Positions 1-7,553 of a stretch of DNA of 64,000 nt are shown one piece after another. The notes beneath the pieces are model-generated. The model made no database searches. It was not told the DNA's origin and saw nothing but the letters and a program-made list of their open reading frames with translations. Source of the stretch: Anaerotruncus colihominis. Lineage in GTDB: Bacteria > Bacillota > Clostridia > Oscillospirales > Ruminococcaceae. The stretch is taken from positions 1 through 64,000 of the forward strand of contig NZ_VIQT01000003.1 in assembly GCF_010206195.1 (NCBI RefSeq), read 5' to 3'. Made by a program: the position numbers and the translations under genes. The stretch's first letter is position 1. Each line of letters begins with the position of its first letter.

Positions 1-1
1 G

Positions 2-622
2 TTAGAGGGTTTGGCTTTTGGTTTATTTGTATTTGTGCCTGCGTATTTAGTTGAAATTATGATTTCCATAATGCAAGGTGAATTTGAAAATCTTGAATTG
101 TATGTAAGTTCTTATTCTGTTAACGGTACCATTGGCAACCAGACAGGCTTTCTTTTCTTTGCAATCTGTATTGTTGGAAATATTATCAATGTAATTATGG
201 AAGAAGGCATTTTTAGAGGATTATTTCAAAAAATATTGGAAAAGAAATATTCCTTTATTATATCTTCCATTATTGCCGCAGGTCTGTTTGGATTATGGCA
301 TATCATGGCTCCCATCAGAAGTTATTATGACGGAACAATGAGTTATAAAGGTTTTGTTTTAAACTCTATATTACTGGTTGTTACATCAAGTTTAGTAGGC
401 TTCGAATTTGCGCTGATGACAAAATTGACTCGCAGCTTGTATATGGCAATGGGACATCATTTCATAAACAATACGATTGTTAATATTCTCCATGTTGTGT
501 CAAGTACAGGTATCGATAAATTTATGGTTGTAAGGATAAGCATTGCGCAGACTCTATCATTTGTAATTATATTGATTTGTTATATTGTTGCTCAACAAAA
601 AGAACATCCGATAGGCAGCTAA
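2..622 (+). CDS. CPBP family intramembrane protease, 5' end outside window
   Basis: Reading frame is open to the left edge, so the gene is partial; about 207 residues are visible. The glutamate motif EEGIFRG, followed by FGLWHI and the C-terminal HHFINN, are the three conserved blocks of the CPBP (Abi/CAAX-protease-like) family, which are glutamate-type intramembrane proteases. Several hydrophobic segments are present (near the visible N-terminus, around the EEGIFRG helix, and a last one before QQKEH). In Firmicutes such proteins are often linked to bacteriocin immunity or protein processing; the substrate here is unknown. It lies in the AT-rich block that ends with a serine recombinase, so it is probably a passenger gene. 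A second, distinct CPBP gene is at 2482-3204. Confidence 0.85.
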   Translation, partial: LEGLAFGLFVFVPAYLVEIMISIMQGEFENLELYVSSYSVNGTIGNQTGFLFFAICIVGNIINVIMEEGIFRGLFQKILEKKYSFIISSIIAAGLFGLWHIMAPIRSYYDGTMSYKGFVLNSILLVVTSSLVGFEFALMTKLTRSLYMAMGHHFINNTIVNILHVVSSTGIDKFMVVRISIAQTLSFVIILICYIVAQQKEHPIGS

Positions 623-650
623 AATAACAAAGAAAGCTCGGGGTAATCAA

Positions 651-679
651 GGGGCGGCAACCTACAATACTGCCGCCCC
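651..679 (+). terminator. Hairpin after the first CPBP gene
   Basis: GGGGCGGCA (651-659) and TGCCGCCCC (671-679) form a perfect 9-bp stem with an 11-nt loop between the convergent CPBP and WYL genes. There is no strong U tract, so termination strength is uncertain; it could serve either strand. Confidence 0.5.
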
Positions 680-712
680 TGTAAATTATAAATGTAGTCG
701 AGATAAACGGCT

Positions 713-1747
713 CTACAAGCCGCCATTGACAGTTACCATCTGTTTTACTTTATGGCAGTCAAGATGTGGAAGCCTAAAAATGCTTACCCCCATTAGAAAA
801 TTTTTAAATCCGACGCTCCCCCCATACATTCGATAAACCTCACTGGCGATTTCGCGCATTTTATTTCGCATAGCAACAGGCTCTATACACTCGCATTTTG
901 TTCCAAAGCCCAGCAAGTAGTTAATTGCAAGTTCGCTGATTGGCATATGTACCTGTGCAATATAATCGTTTTCATTCTCTCTTGTAAGGCAATCCTCTCC
1001 AAAACGAGAAATGATTTTGTCAAGAATATCCCCATGAACACGCAGCTTTATAGGCACAAGAGTATTGTCACTGAAACGCGCTTGTTTCATCTGTTCCGAT
1101 GGAAATTGACGCAACTCAAAAAACTGTTCGTTAATCGTGATATTCTTCATCCGCAAAATTTTGAATGTACGAAAATCCTGCCTTATGAGACAAAAGCCCT
1201 GTAAATACCAGTCCTCACCCTTTAGCAATAAACAATAGGGTTCTATTGTTCGGCTTGTATCAGAATTTTTATTATCTTTATACTCAAACTGTAAAAGGAA
1301 TTGTTGCTCCATTGCCTTTTGAATCAGTTGAATTCTTTTAAGAACACTTTCGGAGTAAAGCCAAGGAGAAAAATCAATTTTAATTTGATTTGCTTTGAAG
1401 TTTAGTTGCTCTTGTTTTTCTGGGGGAACCATCCCCTTGACCTTTGCTAAAGCTGTTGTAATTTCTTTGCTGGGCAGATTGCTTTGAATACTGCCCAACG
1501 CCATCAACAGGGCTGTAATTTCATTCATAGAAAACAAGTTTTTTTCGATCTTATAGGATTTTAGGATACTGACACCGTTCCCCGGCCCAGATAGCGCAAC
1601 AATAGGAATACCTGCTTGATTGATGGAATCTAAATCTCTATAAATTGTGCGTGGAGATACCTCAAACATATTTGCCAATTCCTCGGCTTTGATTTTATCG
1701 CGCTCCAACAGTATCATAATAATTGCAATGAGCCTATCAATTTTCAT
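713..1747 (-). CDS. HTH/WYL (YafY-type) transcriptional regulator
   Basis: The 344-residue protein begins with a DeoR-like winged helix-turn-helix (IKAEELANMFEVSPRTIYRD, about residues 18-37). A central region follows, then a WYL domain around 140-215 (RTIEPYCLLLKGEDWYLQGF) and a WCX-like C-terminal region. WYL domains are ligand-sensing modules and these proteins usually act as dimeric repressors or activators. The gene is divergent from the SRPBCC gene at 1849, and a 12-bp perfect palindrome lies between them, so it is probably a local regulator. The last ~30 residues after RMYGGS look unlike the usual family end and may come from a changed reading frame at the 3' end; this is inference. 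The start sits at the edge of the shared promoter region. Confidence 0.88.
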   Translation of the reverse strand: MKIDRLIAIIMILLERDKIKAEELANMFEVSPRTIYRDLDSINQAGIPIVALSGPGNGVSILKSYKIEKNLFSMNEITALLMALGSIQSNLPSKEITTALAKVKGMVPPEKQEQLNFKANQIKIDFSPWLYSESVLKRIQLIQKAMEQQFLLQFEYKDNKNSDTSRTIEPYCLLLKGEDWYLQGFCLIRQDFRTFKILRMKNITINEQFFELRQFPSEQMKQARFSDNTLVPIKLRVHGDILDKIISRFGEDCLTRENENDYIAQVHMPISELAINYLLGFGTKCECIEPVAMRNKMREIASEVYRMYGGSVGFKNFLMGVSIFRLPHLDCHKVKQMVTVNGGL

Positions 1748-1781
1748 AATTCAAATCCATTCGATTTTTTATTTCAATTAT

Positions 1782-1817
1782 AAATTCTTGACATATAACT
1801 GTCAAGAATTTTATGCT
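1782..1817 (+). promoter_or_regulatory. Palindromic operator overlapping the promoter of the SRPBCC gene
   Basis: AAATTCTTGACA (1782-1793) and TGTCAAGAATTT (1800-1811) are a perfect 12-bp inverted repeat with a 6-nt spacer. The left arm contains the -35 box TTGACA (1788-1793). A -10 TATGCT (1812-1817) follows at 18 nt. A dimeric regulator bound here would block the promoter; the divergent WYL regulator is the obvious candidate. Confidence 0.75.
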
Positions 1818-1848
1818 ATGATGGGCAAAAACAAAAAGGAGCGTAAAC

Positions 1849-2265
1849 ATGAAAAAATTTGAAGCACAAGTCAGCTTAATGACAGGAAAAAGCGATAAGG
1901 AAATATGGGATATCTGGACAGATATTGCGAATTGGACAAAATGGGATGATTCCACAAAAGTTGAAATCGACGGGGCGTTTCAAGTAGGCAGTACCATTCG
2001 CTGTCATACAGAGGGAGATGATGAGCCACGCTGCATGACCATTGTTTCTGTAAAGGAAAATGAGGAGTTTACAGACCAGACGGTTTTACCTTTTGGAAAA
2101 ATCACGACCTCTCACATCATCAAATCCTTTGAAGGCAATATTCAAGTGACACATAAAATAGTGGCTGAGATGAATGATGATATGGCGGCTATGTTCGGAA
2201 CGGAAATCTTCCCTCATATACAATCCGGCATTTTTGAGGCATTAAATCGTCTCGTTAACCTATAA
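1849..2265 (+). CDS. SRPBCC (START-like) domain protein
   Basis: 138 residues, the full length of a single SRPBCC/polyketide-cyclase-like domain. The opening beta strand, the DIWTDIANWTKWDDS helix region and the long C-terminal helix (GTEIFPHIQSGIFEALNRLV) match the family pattern. These proteins form a hydrophobic pocket that binds lipids or other small ligands; no catalytic residues are recognisable, so the ligand is unknown. AAAGGAG lies 8 nt upstream of ATG 1849. The gene is divergent from the WYL regulator, whose likely operator overlaps its promoter, and a strong hairpin ends the unit. It is part of the AT-rich acquired block. Confidence 0.85.
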   Translation: MKKFEAQVSLMTGKSDKEIWDIWTDIANWTKWDDSTKVEIDGAFQVGSTIRCHTEGDDEPRCMTIVSVKENEEFTDQTVLPFGKITTSHIIKSFEGNIQVTHKIVAEMNDDMAAMFGTEIFPHIQSGIFEALNRLVNL

Positions 2266-2271
2266 AAAATC

Positions 2272-2305
2272 GGCGTTGGGACACTTGCCGTTCCCAACGC
2301 CTTTC
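2272..2305 (+). terminator. Rho-independent terminator of the SRPBCC gene
   Basis: GGCGTTGGGA (2272-2281) and TCCCAACGCC (2292-2301) form a perfect 10-bp stem followed by TTTCT, seven bases after the SRPBCC stop codon. Confidence 0.8.
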
Positions 2306-2481
2306 TACAATAAGGGGAGAAATCATGGATACACCCGATACCACATAAGACAGCGGCTTGCCGCCATCCTGTTTAAGTTCCGTTTTGATGGATAGAAAGT
2401 ATAAGAAAACGCTTTCATTTTTGGAAAAATAAATGTATAATAAAACAATGGAAAATCGGAATTTAATGGAGGATGTTTCAG

Positions 2482-3204
2482 ATGGACAAAATAGATACGA
2501 AAGGACTTATATTAAGAATTTTTATACCCGCAATCGTTTTAAGTTTGATTTATTTGTTATTGGGAAATTTTTGCAACATACCGCACATACTACTATTTTG
2601 TATCTTGGGAACGCTTATATTGGTGCCAATGGAGTTAGGCATGATTTTATCTGCAAGCAAAAGGGAAAATGGAGCGTACTCACTTAAAAGTGCATTTGTT
2701 GGGCAAGAAAAATTACCGCTATGGAATATACTAATAATTGCACTTGTTTTCTTTGTAGTGACAGGATTGCTGTCGGTATTTGTTGCACCCTTAGAAAATC
2801 AGATTTTTGATAAGATGAGATCCACTTTACTTAGTAATTTACCGATCGGTTTTGATTGGACAAATTATGAATATATAAAATTGTTTTCCAAACCAATACT
2901 GATTTTAACCTGCATATATTATGGCATTTTTAATGGGCTAATTGCACCAATAACAGAAGAATTGTTTTTCAGAGGATATTTAACTTCACATTATAAAAAG
3001 CAATTCTCACTTCTCCCAATACTTATAGGAGTTTTGTTTTCACTCTATCATTTTTGGTTGCCTTTTAATAATATATTTCGTATATTAGCGTTTGCACCAG
3101 TTGCATATGTGGCATATAAGAAAAAGAATTTGTATATAAGTATATGTTTTCATTGTTTATGCAACCTATTCTCGGTAGTTGGTTTTGTAGTGACGGTATT
3201 GTGA
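2482..3204 (+). CDS. CPBP family intramembrane metalloprotease
   Basis: 240-residue multi-pass membrane protein with the CPBP motifs EELFFRGY, FSLYHF and FHCLCN in the C-terminal half, after about four hydrophobic segments. These conserved Glu, Arg and His residues form the predicted intramembrane active site. The start is set at ATG 2482 because GGAGG (2468-2472) lies 9 nt upstream; an in-frame ATG at 2473 directly abuts the GGAGG and is a poorer choice. An overlapping ORF at 2433 in another frame has no such site. The substrate is unknown. The gene is unlike the CPBP gene at the window's left edge and lies alone between two non-coding stretches of the mobile element. Confidence 0.87.
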   Translation: MDKIDTKGLILRIFIPAIVLSLIYLLLGNFCNIPHILLFCILGTLILVPMELGMILSASKRENGAYSLKSAFVGQEKLPLWNILIIALVFFVVTGLLSVFVAPLENQIFDKMRSTLLSNLPIGFDWTNYEYIKLFSKPILILTCIYYGIFNGLIAPITEELFFRGYLTSHYKKQFSLLPILIGVLFSLYHFWLPFNNIFRILAFAPVAYVAYKKKNLYISICFHCLCNLFSVVGFVVTVL

Positions 3205-3556
3205 TAAGCTCCGATTTATAAAATCAAAGCCAGCTAAAAACTGAATAACTGCTGTACATGCAGAACGGCGCGCCAAGACAGGAAATCGAGGAAAGGGTTT
3301 CCTGTCTTTTTACGCCCGTTTTGGCTATCCCCAGCTTTACAGCAGAAGAAAATAGAGCCGCAAAGCTGGCGCAATCCCAGCCCCGCAAGCCGGTGGAAAA
3401 CGGCAAAAGCCAGCACAGCGCAGCCCGCCACTTTCTTAGAGCAGGATTCTACATAGCCATACTCCGAGCGTTAGAAGCGTCGCTGGCATTTGGTAAGGCT
3501 GCCTTAAATGAGCGGAGATGAAACTCCCCTGACCTTGTCCTAACAAGCGTCCGCAA
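3205..3556. other. Non-coding stretch, likely mobile-element debris
   Basis: About 350 bases without a convincing gene. Short ORFs on both strands (for example 3258-3521 plus) lack ribosome sites and are interrupted. The base composition switches to GC-richer sequence at about 3270-3430, unlike the AT-rich genes on either side, so this may be a patch of inserted or decayed sequence. Confidence 0.5.
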
Positions 3557-3584
3557 TTGCCATTCATTTGAATGATGTTATAAT
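3557..3584 (+). promoter_or_regulatory. Promoter of the tnpW-recombinase unit
   Basis: TTGCCA (3557-3562), a 16-nt spacer and TATAAT (3579-3584). Within the spacer CATTCATTTGAATG (3561-3574) is a perfect 6-bp palindrome around TT, which could be an operator. The first downstream gene starts at 3641. Confidence 0.65.
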
Positions 3585-3640
3585 AGTGGACTTGCCGCTG
3601 TTCATATAGTATATTAGCCATTCTTGAAAGGGGGTTAATT

Positions 3641-3790
3641 ATGAAAAACAACAAAAAATCCAAGAGCATTTGTAGTAGTGTTTTTAAAAGCGGCGAAAGC
3701 ACGACTACCACAAGCCAATTCACACAAAAATGGATTGAGCTTATCAATAAAATTGAAAAGAATAAAGGAATAGCCGCAGTACGGCAATAA
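3641..3790 (+). CDS. TnpW-like small protein
   Basis: 49-residue basic protein beginning MKNNKKSKSICSSVF. It starts at ATG 3641, with AAGGGGG upstream, and ends at TAA 3790. Clostridial Tn4451-type elements carry a small gene of this size (TnpW) just upstream of the large serine recombinase, and the order and spacing here (64 nt to the recombinase) fit that arrangement. The internal segment TQKWIELINKIEKNKG is the part most like TnpW. Its role in transposition is not established; it may be a small regulator or accessory factor. Too short to call by sequence alone, so the assignment rests mainly on position and general resemblance. Confidence 0.6.
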   Translation: MKNNKKSKSICSSVFKSGESTTTTSQFTQKWIELINKIEKNKGIAAVRQ

Positions 3791-3854
3791 TAACAAGCCT
3801 CCTCTTTTATAGTATAACATAAATGAGGCGGCCTGTTCCTATCTCCAAGGAAAT

Positions 3855-5426
3855 ATGAACATGAAAGTAGCTATTTACTGCCGCTTATCCGAAGAAGATA
3901 GAAACAAGCAATTTGAAACCGACGACAGCAACAGCATACAGAATCAAAAAACGATGCTGCTGCAATACGCTATGGAACAGGGATGGGAACTTTACAACAT
4001 TTACAGCGACGACGACTATACCGGGTCAGATCGACGGCGTCCAGAATTTAACCGTTTGCTAAAAGACGCTGAACAGCGCAGATTTGACATTATTTTATGT
4101 AAGACGCAATCGCGGTTTACCCGCGAATTGGAGCTTGTCGAAAAGTACATACACGGACTTTTTCCTATTTGGGGTATTCGCTTTATCAGCATTGTTGACA
4201 ACGCAGATACCGCAAACAAGGGAAATAAAAAATCCCGTCAAATCAACGGGCTTGTCAATGAATGGTACTTAGAGGATATGTCCGAAAATATCCGCAGCGT
4301 TTTAACCAACAGACGGAAAAACGGATTTCATATCGGCGCATTTGCTCTATACGGTTATAAGAAAGATCCCGACCAAAAGGGGCATTTAATAATTGACGAG
4401 GAAGCCGCCGCCGTTGTCAGAGAGGTTTTTACCTTGTTTTCACAGGGTTATGGAAAGACAGCAATCGCCCGTATGCTCAATGATAGGGGCATACCAAATC
4501 CAACAGAATATAAGCGTCTGCGTGGTCTGCGATACCAACAGCCGAAAACGAAAAACAGCACTCTTTGGAAATACTTTTCTATTTCCAATATGTTGGTAAA
4601 TGAAATCTATATCGGCAATATGGTACAAGGAAGGTATGGCAGCGTTTCCTATAAAACAAAGCAAAATAAGCCGCGCCCCAAAAGCGAATGGTATATTGTT
4701 AAGGGGACGCACGAACCAATTATTGACCGCGAGTTATGGAACAGAGTGCAAGCATTAGTCGCAGAGAGGGCAAAACCCTTTGACGCTGGCACAATCGGTT
4801 TATTTGCAAGAAAAGCCCGTTGCGCCAACTGCGGCTATACAATGCGCTCATCTAAAACTGCGCCGGGGCGTGGAAGCAAGCACTATTTACAATGCTCAAA
4901 TCGCCATGCAGCGAAAGACGCTTGTATTGGTTCTTTTATTTCTGTCGATAAATTGGAGAGGCTTGTCATTGATGAGTTAAACCGACTATCGGCTGAATAC
5001 CTTGATAGGGATGCATTGGAACAAAATATTGAGTTTTGCGGAAATTTGCAAGGGCAAAAAAAACGTCTGCTCTCTGACCTTACCATTTATCAAAAAAAGA
5101 TTGATGAATATTCAAAGGGTATTCGGGAGCTTTACATGGATAAGGTAAAGGGCTTGATTTCCGAAAGTGATTATGTGGATATGTCAAAAGGCTTTATCAC
5201 AGAGCGCGACCGTATAGAACGTGTGATTGCTGACGGAAAAAAGCGGTTAGCTGAAATCGAAGAAAAACAAGCGGCGGGCGACAATCGCCGCGAACTGATT
5301 GAACAATACACCAACCCGGAACATCTTACCCGCGAAATTGTGGAAACGCTGATTGATTATATATCTGTCGGCAAGCGCATTCCGGGAACAAGGGACGTTC
5401 CGATTGAAATTCACTGGAACTTTTAA
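3855..5426 (+). CDS. Large serine recombinase (TnpX-like)
   Basis: 523 residues. The N-terminal resolvase catalytic domain (1-150) has the catalytic serine in YCRLSEEDRN (residue 12) and the conserved SRFTRE arginine motif. A recombinase domain (about 165-310) and a zinc ribbon (CANCGYTM ... CSNRH) follow, then a coiled coil near 390-480 and a C-terminal tail. This is the full architecture of the enzymes that integrate and excise clostridial elements and phages. ATG 3861 is an alternative start because AAGG is closer to the usual distance from it. The gene ends only about 40 bases before a spore-coat gene fragment, the normal position for a recombinase beside its attachment site, and so probably marks the right end of the AT-rich element. 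Confidence 0.95.
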   Translation: MNMKVAIYCRLSEEDRNKQFETDDSNSIQNQKTMLLQYAMEQGWELYNIYSDDDYTGSDRRRPEFNRLLKDAEQRRFDIILCKTQSRFTRELELVEKYIHGLFPIWGIRFISIVDNADTANKGNKKSRQINGLVNEWYLEDMSENIRSVLTNRRKNGFHIGAFALYGYKKDPDQKGHLIIDEEAAAVVREVFTLFSQGYGKTAIARMLNDRGIPNPTEYKRLRGLRYQQPKTKNSTLWKYFSISNMLVNEIYIGNMVQGRYGSVSYKTKQNKPRPKSEWYIVKGTHEPIIDRELWNRVQALVAERAKPFDAGTIGLFARKARCANCGYTMRSSKTAPGRGSKHYLQCSNRHAAKDACIGSFISVDKLERLVIDELNRLSAEYLDRDALEQNIEFCGNLQGQKKRLLSDLTIYQKKIDEYSKGIRELYMDKVKGLISESDYVDMSKGFITERDRIERVIADGKKRLAEIEEKQAAGDNRRELIEQYTNPEHLTREIVETLIDYISVGKRIPGTRDVPIEIHWNF

Positions 5427-5447
5427 GGCTTGTTTGAAAACAGCCCC
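5427..5447. repeat. Solo copy of the GGGCTTGTTTGAAAA repeat at the element junction
   Basis: A 21-base imperfect palindrome directly after the recombinase stop codon (5427-5447). It matches the ends of repeats at 23753-23973, 32654-32700 and 51157-51180. It may act as the recombinase terminator and lies at the boundary of AT-rich and GC-rich DNA. Confidence 0.6.
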
Positions 5448-5468
5448 TGATCAAAAAGTTGTTCTTAT

Positions 5469-6218
5469 ATGATTGCAGCAGAGCAGAAAGCCCGCAAAAC
5501 GTATGACAATATCCTGCGTCTTGCGGATGACCCCGATGTACGCGATCCGATCAAATTCCTGCGCGAGCGCGAAATTGTACACTTCCAGCGTTTCGGCGAC
5601 GCTCTGCGCATCACCCAGGAGAACACGAACGCAAAGAACTTCTATGCGTTTAACCCGAGCTTTGATAAAGCCTGCAACCCGCCCGACAAGCTGTTCTCGC
5701 CGCCATGTACTGCGTCTGGAGAGGGGAAAACCGTTGTTAACGCGGCCGAATCGGCCTGTGCGTCCACAGCCTGCCGCGACCGCGCCCCGTCAAATGCCCG
5801 CGGCCGGTGCGCAGCCCCCGTCTGCGGACGTACAAACACGGCGCAGGCGAACACCTGCGCACGCGCCGCTGCACCCGCCTGCGGCTGTATGTCAACTGCT
5901 GCGGCTGCAAATACATGCGACTGCCCCGCTACAGCAGTTGCGGATAACTGCCAGGCCGAGCCCGCCTGCGGCTGCGCCGCTGCAAAGCCTGCACCTGCCT
6001 GCGGCTGCGCCGCTGCAAAGCCTGCGCCCGCCTGCGGCTGCGCCGCTGCAAAACCTGCGCCTGCCTGCGATTGTCCGGATACGGCGCCGGCCGCCGCACC
6101 GATTTTCCAATCGTGTGAGCCGGAGCCGATCGGCTTCAAAAACTGCGGCTGCGCTCCAATCGCTGCTCCGTATGTAGTGCCCAAGCGCAGCAAACACAGC
6201 GATTGCGGCTGCGGCTGA
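5469..6218 (+). pseudogene. cotJC: C-terminal fragment of a CotJC/manganese-catalase-like spore coat protein with Cys-rich tail
   Basis: Residues 2-60 of the frame (IAAEQKARKTYD ... FLREREIVHFQRFGDAL) match the last third of CotJC, the spore-coat manganese-catalase-like protein, from its final ferritin helices. The first ~130 residues expected for the family are missing, and homology begins right at the end of the integrative element, so the gene was probably split by insertion. After the catalase part a tail of about 150 residues is rich in Ala, Pro and Cys (repeated CGCAAAKPAPA units, C-terminal SDCGCG), unusual for CotJC but suited to disulfide cross-linking or metal binding in a coat. The upstream in-frame stop at 5448 excludes a longer local start; ATG 5469 has no good ribosome site. 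If the element excises, an intact gene might be restored. Confidence 0.75.
5964..6062 (+). repeat. Three tandem 33-bp repeats coding CGCAAAKPAPA
   Basis: Units 5964-5996, 5997-6029 and 6030-6062 differ by only a few bases and encode 11-residue Cys/Ala/Pro repeats in the tail of the CotJC-like fragment. A fourth, degenerate unit follows. Copy-number change between strains is likely. Confidence 0.9.
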
Positions 6219-6240
6219 CGGTCCGTGCGCTCAATCACGC

Positions 6241-6274
6241 AAAAAGAGCCTTTGCAAGCGCAAAGGCTCTTTTT
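6241..6274. terminator. Bidirectional terminator
   Basis: AAAAAGAGCCTTTGC (6241-6255) and GCAAAGGCTCTTTTT (6260-6274) form a perfect 15-bp stem with a 4-nt loop and T/A runs on both sides. It separates the convergent cotJC-like and flavodiiron genes. Confidence 0.93.
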
Positions 6275-6293
6275 ATTTGCTGGTTTATGACAC

Positions 6294-7517
6294 TTATTCC
6301 GCCGTATGACCTACTGATTCAAGAAGCGCGTTGGCGAGCGCCTCCAGCTCGACTGCTTTATCAGCGTGCAGCGATGAGGCCATCGAAAGCCGTTCGTTGA
6401 GAACAGTCATGTCCTTCATTTCCTCGTCGATGAACTTCTGCATCAAATCGCCCGATTTGCAGGCCCAGGAACCATTTTCGATCAGGGCGAAGGTCCTGTT
6501 TTGCAGGTTCAGCGCCTTCATATCAATCAGGAAGTTGTGCATAACCGGATAAATGCCCAGATTATACGTCACAGAAGCAAGCACGATGTGACTGTACTTA
6601 AACGCCTCGGAGATCAGGGTGGAGACATGCGTATTGGAGACATCGTAAAGGGCCACCTTGGTCAAACCTTTGTCGCACAGCCGTGCGGCCAGAGCCTGCG
6701 CAGCGTCCTGAGTGTTTCCATACATGGAGGCGTATGCGATCATAACGCCCTGCTCCTCCGGCGCGTAGCGGCTCCAGTGGTCGTATTTATCGATCAGATA
6801 AGTCAGATTATTGCGCCAGACCGGACCATGCAGGGGGCAGAACACCTTGATCTTGTCCAGGATGCCGCCGGCTTTTTTCAAAAGCAATTGGACATGCGGC
6901 CCGTACTTTCCAACAATATTGGTAAAATAGCGGCGGGCGTCGTCGAGCCAGTCGCGGTCAAAATCGACCTCGTCGTTAAAAAGCTTTCCATCGAGCGCGC
7001 CGAACGAACCGAACGCATCAGCGGAAAAGAGGACGCCGTTTGTCAGATCAAACGTCACCATCGCCTCGGGCCAATGCACCATCGGCGCAGCCACAAAGGT
7101 GACGGTATGCTTACCAAAGCACTGCGTATCGCCTTCCTTGACCTCAATCAGCTCATGGTCGTCGATCCTGAAACCAAACTGCCGCATCAGCATAAACGCC
7201 TTCTCCGTGCTGATCACCTTGACCTTTGGCCAGCGAAGCAGGATTTCCTCGATGGACGCGCCGTGGTCCGGCTCCATATGGTTGATCAGCAGATAATCGA
7301 GCGGGCGGCCGTCGAGCAGGTGCTCGACATTTTCAAGGAGCTGCCGGCAGGCCGACCAATCGACGGTGTCAAAAAGCACGGTGCTTTCATCGAGCAGGAG
7401 ATAGGCGTTATATGAAACGCCGCGCGGGATGGGATGAATATTTTCAAACAGATGGAGCCGGTGGTCGTTTGCTCCGACCCAGTAAAGATCCTCTGTCACA
7501 TTACGGACGCAATACAT
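6294..7517 (-). CDS. fprA: Flavodiiron protein (FprA family A-type flavoprotein)
   Basis: 407 residues from ATG 7517, chosen because AGGAGG lies 8 nt upstream. The N-terminal metallo-beta-lactamase-like domain carries the diiron ligand motif HMEPDH and downstream histidines (MVHWPE, CPLHGPVW); the C-terminal flavodoxin domain (about 255-400) has the FMN loop ASMYGNT. Such proteins reduce O2 to water, and sometimes NO, in the cytoplasm of anaerobes, normally taking electrons from rubredoxin. The next gene upstream in the same operon encodes an acyl-CoA dehydrogenase/EtfA/rubredoxin fusion, so that rubredoxin domain is the likely direct partner. The Rrf2 regulator at the head of the operon probably controls it. 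Confidence 0.95.
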   Translation of the reverse strand: MYCVRNVTEDLYWVGANDHRLHLFENIHPIPRGVSYNAYLLLDESTVLFDTVDWSACRQLLENVEHLLDGRPLDYLLINHMEPDHGASIEEILLRWPKVKVISTEKAFMLMRQFGFRIDDHELIEVKEGDTQCFGKHTVTFVAAPMVHWPEAMVTFDLTNGVLFSADAFGSFGALDGKLFNDEVDFDRDWLDDARRYFTNIVGKYGPHVQLLLKKAGGILDKIKVFCPLHGPVWRNNLTYLIDKYDHWSRYAPEEQGVMIAYASMYGNTQDAAQALAARLCDKGLTKVALYDVSNTHVSTLISEAFKYSHIVLASVTYNLGIYPVMHNFLIDMKALNLQNRTFALIENGSWACKSGDLMQKFIDEEMKDMTVLNERLSMASSLHADKAVELEALANALLESVGHTAE

Positions 7518-7553
7518 AATTGATTCCTCCTTATGATGGCGGCGCACAGATTC

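Noticed and set aside
3258..3521. ORF after the second CPBP gene
   Set aside because: No ribosome site, irregular composition and overlapping frames on the other strand; looks like decayed element sequence.
5473..6238. Long ORFs in other frames over the CotJC-like tail (both strands)
   Set aside because: They are shadows of the repeated Cys/Ala/Pro-coding sequence; only the 5469-6218 frame contains CotJC homology.
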